This document shows positions 1 through 7,866 of a stretch of 64,000 nt of DNA, one piece after another (position 1 is the stretch's first letter; every line of letters begins with the position of its first letter). The DNA comes from Dyadobacter jejuensis (lineage in GTDB: Bacteria > Bacteroidota > Bacteroidia > Cytophagales > Spirosomataceae). The DNA lies in assembly GCF_003149085.1 (NCBI RefSeq), contig NZ_QGDT01000009.1, positions 124,001 to 188,000 of the forward strand, in the 5' to 3' direction. The translations under genes and the position numbers were made by a program. The notes under the pieces are model-generated. The model made no database searches, was not told the DNA's origin, and saw only the letters and a program-made list of their open reading frames with translations.

Positions 1-2832
1 GCCATACCTGGAGCTACCGTATTACTCAAGGGAGGAACCATAGGGACCCAGACAAGCCTAGAGGGCACCTACGAGCTAACAGGAATCCCTGATAACGCCA
101 TACTCATTTTTAGCTTCGTAGGAATGAACAGCCAGGAGGTATCCGTGGGCAACCGTACCACCATCGACGTCGCCCTGTCGGCCGATTCCCGTATCCTCCA
201 AGAAGTAGTAGTGGTAGGGTACGGAAGTCAGAAGAAATCGGATCTTACAGGGGCCATTACGGCCATTAGTTCGGTCGACTTTGTAAAGGGTAATGTAAAC
301 ACGCCCGAGCAACTCATTGCCGGCAAGCTGGCTGGGGTACAAATCACCTCCAACGGGGGAGCCCCAGGCTCTGGCAGTAAAATTCGTATCCGGGGTGGCT
401 CCTCACTCAGTGCCAGCAACGACCCCCTCATTGTGATCGACGGCATCCCCCTAGACAATAGCGACATCAAAGGTGCCGCCAACCCGCTGAGCTTTATAAA
501 CCCTAACGACATCGAGTCTTTTAATGTATTGAAAGACGCCTCAGCGGCCGCCATATATGGATCAAGAGCCGCCAATGGGGTGATCATAATCACCACCAAA
601 AAGGGGCATTCCGGTGACAAGCTCAAAGTAAATTTTAGCACGCTATTCTCGGCCAGCCAAATTGCCAAAAAAATAAATGTGCTCAATGCCGAGCAGTTTA
701 GAGAAGCCGTGAATACCCATGGCACCGAGACTCAGAAGGCGCTATTGGGATCGGCCAATACCGACTGGCAGGATCAAATATACCGCACCTCTTTTAGCAG
801 CAACAATAATTTGAGCCTTTCAGGAGCCGTCAAAAGCATCCCTTATCGATTGTCGGTAGGTTATAACCTCCAAAATGGTATCCTGAAGACTTCCGCTATG
901 GACCGTACCTCTGCCTCTTTGGGCCTAACGCCTAAGTTTTTCAAAGATCATCTGAAAGTCGACATCAACGTCAAGGCCTCTACCACCAAAAGCAAATTTC
1001 CCGACGAAGGGGCCATTGGCAGTGCCATAGGATATGACCCTACCCAGCCAGTATATATGGAAAACGATAAGTTTGGCGGGTATTATCAATGGTTAAATCC
1101 CCAAGGAAATATAGAGGCCCTGGCCGCTTCCAACCCCTTGTCCCTCTTAAGACTGAAAAGCAATAACGGCACCCTTAACAGGGTCATTGCCAATGCGCAG
1201 TTCGACTACCAATTCCACTTCTTACCCGAGCTACATGCCAACTGGAACATCGGTATCGACCGCTCCAGTACCGATGGCAAGGAATGGTCTTCGAACCTCG
1301 TATCAGCGTCATCCTATACCAATAATGGTTCTACTGGTTATTATACCCAGAGTCGTCAGAATTTCACCAATCAATTCTTTTTGAATTACGTAAAGCAGGT
1401 CGATCAGCAGAACTTCAACATCATGGTAGGAGCTGAAAATCAAGGATTTGTCCGAGAAAATGAAAATGGAACTACTTATGGCAACCCCGATGTGGCCGGC
1501 ATCAAGTCCTATTTTAAAACCGACTATGCCCTATTATCCTATTTCGGACGCCTTAATTACTCCCTTAAAGACAAATACTTAGCGACCGTGACGGTACGTA
1601 GAGATGGCTCTTCGCGCTTCGCCAAGGAAAACCGCTGGGGAACATTCCCCTCCGTAGCTTTGGCATGGAAAATCAATAAGGAGCTATCACGCGACGACAT
1701 CTTTTCGGACCTTAAGCTTCGGTTTGGATGGGGTATTACCGGGCAACAGGACCTCTCCTCTGGCGACTACCCCTACCTGAATGCCTATACACCCGGACAA
1801 GGGCTCCGCTACCAGCTTGGCAATACCTTTGTAGAGGTATTAAGGCCCAATGCCTACGACCCCAACATCAAATGGGAGCAGACACAATCAACCAACTTTG
1901 GCTTGGACTTTGGGCTTAGCAAACAACGAATATCAGGTAGTATCGATTTCTATCAGAAGAAAACCTCAGACCTGATCAACGAAATTGACGTACCCGCAGG
2001 ATCCAACTTCAGCAATAAAGTAACTACCAACGTAGGGACTCTGGAAAATACTGGCCTAGAAGTCGTACTGAACTACACCCCCATTACCAACGACCACCTG
2101 ACTTGGGACATCAGCGGTAACTTCACCTACAACAAAAGAAAAATAACCGCCCTTACCAAGGTGGATAACCCCAACTACGTGGGCGTGCTAGTAGGTGGGA
2201 TCGATGGAGGTACGGGCAATTACGCCCAGGTGCATTCTACAGGTTATGCGCCCAACTCCTTCTTTATGTATCAGCAAGTATACAATGAAGCTGGCGCTCC
2301 AATAGAAGGAGTCTTCGTAGACCGCAACCAAGACGGGATCATCAGCGAACTGGATCGCTACCGATACCAGGCCGCACCACCAAGGTTATTTTTAGGACTC
2401 AGCTCTCAGCTAGCCTATAAAAAAGCCAGTGTAGGCTTCGTCATGCGCTCCAATATTGGCAATTATAACTTCAATAATATTTATGCCAACCGAGGCTCCT
2501 ACCAATCGATTACCGGTTCAGGAAACTTTTTGAGCAACCTGTCGGCCAATGTCTTGGAAACCGGATTTACGCAAAGAACCGATCAATCCATTCTTTCAGA
2601 TTATTATGTACAAAATGCGTCCTTCTTGAGAATGGATAATATCAATTTTGGCTATAACCTCGATCATTTATTTAAGAAAGGAAAAATAAGGGCTCAATTG
2701 TCGCTGGTAGCCCAAAACGTCTTTGTAATTACCAAATACAAAGGGCTGGACCCTGAGATAGCCGACGGTATCGACAAGCAAGTATACCCTCGCCCCCGTA
2801 CGCTATCACTCGGTCTCAACCTTCATTTCTAA
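1..2832 (+). CDS. SusC/RagA-family TonB-dependent outer-membrane receptor (5' end outside window)
   Basis: The reading frame is open from base 1, so the gene begins upstream of the window. The first ~50 residues are the end of a carboxypeptidase-D-like regulatory domain (LEGTYELTG...LIFSFVGM), followed by the SusC hallmark EVVVVGYGSQKKSDLTGA, a plug domain (KLAGVQI, IRIRGGSSL, DPLIVIDGIPL, LKDASAAAIYGSRAANGVIIITTKKG) and a ~700-residue beta-barrel ending in phenylalanine (LGLNLHF). By family knowledge it imports oligosaccharides across the outer membrane together with the SusD lipoprotein encoded 11 bp downstream. The two GH13 enzymes further down suggest maltodextrins as substrate, which is inference from context. 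No frameshift is visible. Confidence 0.95.
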   Translation, partial: AIPGATVLLKGGTIGTQTSLEGTYELTGIPDNAILIFSFVGMNSQEVSVGNRTTIDVALSADSRILQEVVVVGYGSQKKSDLTGAITAISSVDFVKGNVNTPEQLIAGKLAGVQITSNGGAPGSGSKIRIRGGSSLSASNDPLIVIDGIPLDNSDIKGAANPLSFINPNDIESFNVLKDASAAAIYGSRAANGVIIITTKKGHSGDKLKVNFSTLFSASQIAKKINVLNAEQFREAVNTHGTETQKALLGSANTDWQDQIYRTSFSSNNNLSLSGAVKSIPYRLSVGYNLQNGILKTSAMDRTSASLGLTPKFFKDHLKVDINVKASTTKSKFPDEGAIGSAIGYDPTQPVYMENDKFGGYYQWLNPQGNIEALAASNPLSLLRLKSNNGTLNRVIANAQFDYQFHFLPELHANWNIGIDRSSTDGKEWSSNLVSASSYTNNGSTGYYTQSRQNFTNQFFLNYVKQVDQQNFNIMVGAENQGFVRENENGTTYGNPDVAGIKSYFKTDYALLSYFGRLNYSLKDKYLATVTVRRDGSSRFAKENRWGTFPSVALAWKINKELSRDDIFSDLKLRFGWGITGQQDLSSGDYPYLNAYTPGQGLRYQLGNTFVEVLRPNAYDPNIKWEQTQSTNFGLDFGLSKQRISGSIDFYQKKTSDLINEIDVPAGSNFSNKVTTNVGTLENTGLEVVLNYTPITNDHLTWDISGNFTYNKRKITALTKVDNPNYVGVLVGGIDGGTGNYAQVHSTGYAPNSFFMYQQVYNEAGAPIEGVFVDRNQDGIISELDRYRYQAAPPRLFLGLSSQLAYKKASVGFVMRSNIGNYNFNNIYANRGSYQSITGSGNFLSNLSANVLETGFTQRTDQSILSDYYVQNASFLRMDNINFGYNLDHLFKKGKIRAQLSLVAQNVFVITKYKGLDPEIADGIDKQVYPRPRTLSLGLNLHF

Positions 2833-2843
2833 AGAAAGCTATC

Positions 2844-4388
2844 ATGAAAAATATATTTAAAACCATTTTCTGCGCTGCCGTCCTACTTCTGAGCCTTGGA
2901 GCTTGCAAAGACTTGGACACCAAGCCCTATGTAGGGGAGGTTTCTGAACTCGTGTACCAGGACGTCAATAACTACAAAGAAATTCTAGCCAAACTTTATG
3001 CCGGACTGGCCGTGTCTGGAATTAAGCCCAAAGACGACGATGTAGACCTTAAGAACTATGATGGGGGCTCGCAAGGATATATGCGGGTGTATTGGTACTT
3101 GCAGGAGTTCCCTACCGACGAGGCCGTGACCGGATGGGGTGACCCGGGCCTACCCGATTTGCACCGAATGAGCTGGACGGCCTCCAACCAATGGTCATCG
3201 GCGTTTTACTCCAGAATATTGTTCCAGGCCGCAGTAGCCAATGAATTCCTACGCGAAACCACCGACAACAAACTGAGTGAAAGGGGCATAGAAAAAACCC
3301 AGGAAATACAGAACTACCGGGCGGAGGCGCGATTTATCCGTGCACTCGTTTATGCACATGGAATAGACCTATATGGCAGTATCCCCCTGGTCACCGAAAA
3401 AGATCAGGTAGGATCTTCCCTTCCCAAGCAAGCAAGTCGTCAGGAGTTATTTACCTTCCTAGAAACCGAACTAAAGGCACTAGAAACGGAGCTTCCAGCA
3501 CCCAAAACCAATGAATATGGCCGTGCCGACCGGGCGGCGGCTTGGATGACCCTCGCCAAATTGTACCTTAATGCCCAAGTATACATCGGTCAGGAGAAAT
3601 ACTCCGAAGCGGCCGAATACGCAAAAAAAGTCATTGACGCCGGATTTACACTAGCCCCAAAATATGGCAACAATTTTTTGGCCGATAATGATACTTCTAC
3701 CGAGACGATTTTTACCATCAACTTCGACGGCAACGAGACCCAAACTTGGGGTGGAACTACCACCCTTATCCATGCTGCCGTCGGAGGCAGTATGAACCCC
3801 GCCGATTTTGGAGTAGATGGAGGCTGGGCCGGCTTCCGCACCACCAAAGAGTTTGTCGGCCTTTTCGACGATGCTAAGGATACCAGGGCCATGTTCTATA
3901 AAGAAGGCCAATCCTTGGAAATAGAAAGCCTGACGACCTTCACAGATGGATACGCCATCAGCAAATGGAAAAACGTAAAACAAGATGGTACCCCAGGAAA
4001 AAACCTGACCCATACCGATACCGACTTTGCAGTATACCGATTGGCAGACGCCTACCTAATGTATGCCGAGGCCGTGGCCAGAGGAGGTAGTGGAGACGCA
4101 ACCCTAGCCCTTAGCCTAGTCAACGAGTTAAGAACCCGGGCACAGGCCAACACCCTGACTACCCTCACCCTAGACAACCTCCTCAACGAAAGAGGTAGAG
4201 AACTGTACTGGGAAGGGCACCGCCGTACGGACCTCATCCGTTTTGGAAAATTCACATCAGGCTATAACTGGGCCTGGAAAGGTGGTGAAAAAAATGGGAA
4301 AGATGTAGAGCCTTTCCGCTCCCTATATCCCATCGCCGCTACCGACCTAGTAGCCAACCCGAGCCTAAGCCAAAACCCAGGGTATTAG
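2844..4388 (+). CDS. SusD/RagB-family nutrient-binding outer-membrane lipoprotein
   Basis: 514 residues, the usual length for SusD. It starts with a lipoprotein signal (MKNIFKTIFCAAVLLLSLGAC) whose lipobox LGAC gives Cys21 as lipidated residue. The helical TPR-like scaffold of the family is recognisable (EARFIRALVYAHGIDLYGSIPLV; ADAYLMYAEAVAR; LLNERGRELYWEGHRRTDLIRFGKF), and the C-terminus has the typical YPIAATDLVANPSLSQNPGY ending. It sits as lid on the SusC channel and binds the glycan at the cell surface. It is 11 bp behind the receptor gene, so co-transcription is near certain. Confidence 0.95.
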   Translation: MKNIFKTIFCAAVLLLSLGACKDLDTKPYVGEVSELVYQDVNNYKEILAKLYAGLAVSGIKPKDDDVDLKNYDGGSQGYMRVYWYLQEFPTDEAVTGWGDPGLPDLHRMSWTASNQWSSAFYSRILFQAAVANEFLRETTDNKLSERGIEKTQEIQNYRAEARFIRALVYAHGIDLYGSIPLVTEKDQVGSSLPKQASRQELFTFLETELKALETELPAPKTNEYGRADRAAAWMTLAKLYLNAQVYIGQEKYSEAAEYAKKVIDAGFTLAPKYGNNFLADNDTSTETIFTINFDGNETQTWGGTTTLIHAAVGGSMNPADFGVDGGWAGFRTTKEFVGLFDDAKDTRAMFYKEGQSLEIESLTTFTDGYAISKWKNVKQDGTPGKNLTHTDTDFAVYRLADAYLMYAEAVARGGSGDATLALSLVNELRTRAQANTLTTLTLDNLLNERGRELYWEGHRRTDLIRFGKFTSGYNWAWKGGEKNGKDVEPFRSLYPIAATDLVANPSLSQNPGY

Positions 4389-4423
4389 ACCATAAAATCA
4401 GAAGCGTCATAACAAACCTAATC

Positions 4424-4479
4424 GGCGCCTGGCCAAGGGTGCCTGGCTAAGGGTGCCTGGCTAAGGGCGCCTGGCTAAG
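4424..4479. repeat. Four tandem 14-bp repeats between susD- and susE-like genes
   Basis: Four head-to-tail copies of GGYGCCTGGCYAAG lie at 4424-4437, 4438-4451, 4452-4465 and 4466-4479; only two positions vary. The last copy continues into GCTAAGG-CC-CCTTAGC (4474-4489), which can fold back. The unit is not a multiple of three and is in no gene. It may be a simple expansion by slippage or an mRNA element that tunes expression of the downstream SusE-like gene; the sequence alone does not decide. Confidence 0.9.
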
Positions 4480-4534
4480 GCCCCTTAGCACTTCATGATC
4501 CTAGCAGATTACCATCACGACCATAATTCAGAAC

Positions 4535-5857
4535 ATGATGAAACTTTTCAATAAACTCTTACTGCTGACCTTCACCAGTCTCCTAGCCTGGAGCTGTATG
4601 AAGGAACAAGATATGGCCATACTCAACAGTGGAGCCATCCCCCAGGTCACTCTGTCGACCAACGAGCTGGTCCTTAATAAGGAATCGGCCCAAGAAGAAG
4701 CCTTGGCTATTGCCTGGCAAACCGACTATGGTTTCAGCGCTTCCTCTGCTAACACCATCCTAATCGATAAAAAAGGAGGAGACTTCACCAAGGCCGCCTC
4801 CGTAACGACTGGTGCAGTGCAAGAGAAAAAATTCAAAACCGCCGAACTCAACTCCTTGCTCATTGGCTTGGGATTGGCTCCAAACGAAGCTGCTGACGTA
4901 GATATTCGCATTCAATCCAAATTGGGCACAAGCACCCTTCTCACCTCCGAGGTGCTGGGGCTAAAGGTGACCCCATATTCGGTACAGCTCGACCTTAGCA
5001 GCCCTTGGGGCATCGTGGGAAGTGCCATTAACGATTGGGGAGCCACTCCCGACGCCCCCCTTTATAAGACCGACACCCCCAACGAGCTAGTAGCCTATGT
5101 TACCTTTATAGATGGTGAAATAAAATTCCGCCAGGATAACGATTGGACCGTCAACCTCGGGGGTAAGGATGGAAAGCTTTCGGATGGAGGCGACAATATC
5201 GTCGTAAAAGCAGGCACTTATAAGGTAACCTTTAATGCCGTGGCCCTCACTTATAAAATTGAAAAATACGCATGGGGACTCGTGGGCAGCGCCGCCAACG
5301 ACTGGGGAGCCACTCCTGACCTTCCCCTATCCTACGACCCTACCGTGGACCTATGGCGAGCGGTCGTCAAGCTAGTGGATGGGGAGTTGAAATTCCGTCA
5401 AAATAACGACTGGGGGGTAAACTATGGAGGCGCCAATGGGGTACTCGTCGACAATGGGGACAATATAGTAGTTACAAAAGGCACTTACTTGGTGACGGCT
5501 AACTTCAAGGAACTTAAGTACACCATTACCCCCTACATTCCTTGGGGCATCGTTGGCGACGCAACAGCCACGGGCTGGGGCGACCAACCCGACCAAAAGT
5601 TCAGCTACGACCTAAGCACCGAGACCTGGCACCTCAACAACGTGGTGTTGACCGACGGAGCCATGAAGTTCCGCCTCAACGACGACTGGGGGGTAAACTT
5701 AGGCTCTACAGCCGAGACCGAGCCAGATCCTATCGCCGAAAGTGGCCCCTTAAAAAGCGGGGGTAAAAACTTTGCCGTAACCGCGGGAGTATGGAGCTTC
5801 GTGTTGGATGTGAAAGACCTCGACAATCCCAGCTACACGGCAAAAAAAATTAAATAA
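4535..5857 (+). CDS. SusE/SusF-like surface glycan-binding lipoprotein with three repeated modules
   Basis: 440 residues; lipoprotein signal with lipobox WSC (Cys21). Residues ~35-155 form a SusE N-terminal domain (VTLSTNELVLNKESA...). Three similar modules follow at about 158-244, 247-332 and 337-430, each opening with WGxVGxAxxxWGxxPD and containing KFRxxxDWxVNxGG, the pattern of SusE/SusF starch-binding modules. It is expected at the outer leaflet of the outer membrane, holding glycan near the SusC/D transporter. The start could be either Met of the MMKLF pair. It lies third in the locus, behind a 146-bp spacer with the 14-bp tandem repeats. Confidence 0.88.
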   Translation: MMKLFNKLLLLTFTSLLAWSCMKEQDMAILNSGAIPQVTLSTNELVLNKESAQEEALAIAWQTDYGFSASSANTILIDKKGGDFTKAASVTTGAVQEKKFKTAELNSLLIGLGLAPNEAADVDIRIQSKLGTSTLLTSEVLGLKVTPYSVQLDLSSPWGIVGSAINDWGATPDAPLYKTDTPNELVAYVTFIDGEIKFRQDNDWTVNLGGKDGKLSDGGDNIVVKAGTYKVTFNAVALTYKIEKYAWGLVGSAANDWGATPDLPLSYDPTVDLWRAVVKLVDGELKFRQNNDWGVNYGGANGVLVDNGDNIVVTKGTYLVTANFKELKYTITPYIPWGIVGDATATGWGDQPDQKFSYDLSTETWHLNNVVLTDGAMKFRLNDDWGVNLGSTAETEPDPIAESGPLKSGGKNFAVTAGVWSFVLDVKDLDNPSYTAKKIK

Positions 5858-5886
5858 ACTTCAATACAATCATCAATAAAAACCAA

Positions 5887-5917
5887 ACGGGCAGCAGGCT
5901 TCAAGTCGGTTGCCCGT
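5887..5917 (+). other. Stem-loop in the susE-amylase spacer
   Basis: ACGGGCA (5887-5893) pairs perfectly with TGCCCGT (5911-5917) around a 17-nt loop. No U-run follows, so it is not a classical terminator. It could protect or attenuate the polycistronic mRNA. Weakly supported. Confidence 0.35.
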
Positions 5918-5955
5918 AAATTCTTATCTGCTTGGTGCTACTAACCCCAATAAAA

Positions 5956-7803
5956 ATGAACTTTCGGCTTTACTATATCCTCCTATTGCTGCTGTCGTAT
6001 AGCACTTTAGTTCGGGCCCAAATTCAACATTTGGAGCCCCGGAATTGGTGGGTGGGCATGCATGAATCGGAACTGCAACTCCTGGTACACGGCCCCAACA
6101 TCGCCCAATACGAGCCCCACCTTTCCTATAAGGGTGTAAGTCTTAAAAAAGTCCATCGGACGGTCAACCCCAATTATCTGTTTATCGACCTGCACTTATC
6201 TCCAGATGCCCCCGCGGGAACCATGGAGCTAAAATTCGAAAAGGCTGGGCTACCCATTATCACCCATCCCTATGATCTATTAAAAAGAAGGGCCCAATCG
6301 GCCCAAAGAGTGGGCTTTAACTCCCAAGATGTGATGTACCTGATCACCCCCGACCGCTTCGCTAACGGCACCACCGCCAACGATACCCAACCTGGCATGG
6401 CCGACACCCTCAACCGCGCCGAGCTATACGGGCGCCATGGTGGGGATATCGAAGGAATTATCGACCACCTCGATTACTTTTCCACACTCGGCATCACTGC
6501 ATTGTGGATAAACCCCCTATTGGAGAACGATATGCCCAACAGCTCCTATCATGGCTATGCCATCACGGACTTCAGCAAAACGGATCCACGTTTCGGCACC
6601 AACGCCGACTATCTGCGGCTGTCTAAGCTTGCAAAACAGAAAGGAATCAAACTCATAGCCGACATGGTGGCCAATCATTGTGGGTTGGAACATTGGTGGA
6701 TGAAGGACCTCCCCGACAGCAACTGGGTCAACTACCAGGGGCAGCCGCTTACCGTTACCAACCACCGCCGCGAGACCCTCCACGATGCCTACGCTTCCGA
6801 CTATGACAAGACCCTCCAGTCGGACGGTTGGTTTGTAGCCTCCATGCCCGACCTCAATCAACGCAACCCTTACTTAGCCCAATACCTCATTCAAAATGCG
6901 ATCTGGTGGGTAGAATACGCCGACCTCGACGGTATTCGTATGGATACCTACCCTTACCCCTCTAAGGAGTTCATGGCCGAATGGAGCCGGCGCATCATGG
7001 CCGAATACCCTAATTTCAATATTGTAGGAGAAGAATGGTCCTACAACCCCAGCTTGGTAGCCAACTGGCAACGAGGGGTGATCAATCGGGATGGTTATCG
7101 GTCCCATTTGAAAAGCCTCATGGACTTCCCGCTCAACCAGGCCCTGATAGAAGCCTTTAGGGAGGAAGAAAACTGGAGCCAAGGCCTCATTAAGCTATAC
7201 CAAATCATGGCCAACGATTATGTATATGCCCAACCCAACGACCTGGTTATTTTCCTCGACAACCACGACATGAGTCGAATATATACCCAGCTCCACGAAG
7301 ATGTTGATAAACTCAAACAAAGCCTGACCTTCTTAATGACTACCAGGGGAATACCCCAACTATATTACGGCACCGAAATCCTTGCAGCGAACCCCCACAG
7401 TGAGGAACATGGGGAAATCCGGAGCGATATGCCTGGAGGCTGGAAAGGGGATAGTGCCAATGTATTTGATGAAACGGGGTTGTCTCCCCAAGAGCTGGAT
7501 ATGCTTCATTTCGTTAGAAAACTACTAAATTGGAGGAAAACGGCCACCGCCGTACACCAGGGCAAGCTGATGCATTTCGCCCCTCAAGATGGCGTTTATG
7601 TACAATTCCGCTATACTGACAAGCAAAAAATAATGGTGATTCTAAACAAAAACAAAAAAGAATACCAGCTCGATTTAAAGCGCTTCGAAGAGATTCTGCC
7701 CCGCCAATTTAAGGCTCAGGATGTACTTCAAGACCGATCGATAGACATATCCGACCATCTGACTCTCCAGCCAGGAAAGGCTTTGCTTTTGGAAATAAAT
7801 TAA
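5956..7803 (+). CDS. GH13 alpha-amylase family, neopullulanase/cyclomaltodextrinase type (SusA-like)
   Basis: The ATG at 5956 is chosen because it opens a clean signal peptide (MNFRLYYILLLLLSYSTLVRAQ); an upstream TTG at 5932 is unlikely. The N-terminal beta-sandwich (IQHLEPRNWWVGMHESELQLLVHG) is the cyclomaltodextrinase N domain, followed by a GH13 barrel (LITPDRFANG; HLDYFSTLGITALWINPLLEND) and a C-terminal sandwich. Catalytic residues by family motifs, numbered from 5956: nucleophile Asp330 (DGIRMD), acid/base Glu359 (IVGEEW), transition-state stabiliser Asp438 (FLDNHD). It should hydrolyse maltodextrins or pullulan in the periplasm after import by the neighbouring SusCD. Total 615 aa, normal for the subfamily. 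Confidence 0.93.
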   Translation: MNFRLYYILLLLLSYSTLVRAQIQHLEPRNWWVGMHESELQLLVHGPNIAQYEPHLSYKGVSLKKVHRTVNPNYLFIDLHLSPDAPAGTMELKFEKAGLPIITHPYDLLKRRAQSAQRVGFNSQDVMYLITPDRFANGTTANDTQPGMADTLNRAELYGRHGGDIEGIIDHLDYFSTLGITALWINPLLENDMPNSSYHGYAITDFSKTDPRFGTNADYLRLSKLAKQKGIKLIADMVANHCGLEHWWMKDLPDSNWVNYQGQPLTVTNHRRETLHDAYASDYDKTLQSDGWFVASMPDLNQRNPYLAQYLIQNAIWWVEYADLDGIRMDTYPYPSKEFMAEWSRRIMAEYPNFNIVGEEWSYNPSLVANWQRGVINRDGYRSHLKSLMDFPLNQALIEAFREEENWSQGLIKLYQIMANDYVYAQPNDLVIFLDNHDMSRIYTQLHEDVDKLKQSLTFLMTTRGIPQLYYGTEILAANPHSEEHGEIRSDMPGGWKGDSANVFDETGLSPQELDMLHFVRKLLNWRKTATAVHQGKLMHFAPQDGVYVQFRYTDKQKIMVILNKNKKEYQLDLKRFEEILPRQFKAQDVLQDRSIDISDHLTLQPGKALLLEIN

Positions 7804-7866
7804 ATCTCTGACTTGCAGTGCTTGCTGGCCGGCATTAAAAATACCATCATAACCAAACCCAGCCCG

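Noticed and set aside
4424..4479. CRISPR-like short repeats in the Sus locus
   Set aside because: Units are contiguous with no spacers and only 14 bp long: a simple tandem repeat.
5932..5955. TTG start for the neopullulanase-like gene
   Set aside because: It would place eight residues before a clean signal peptide; ATG 5956 fits better.
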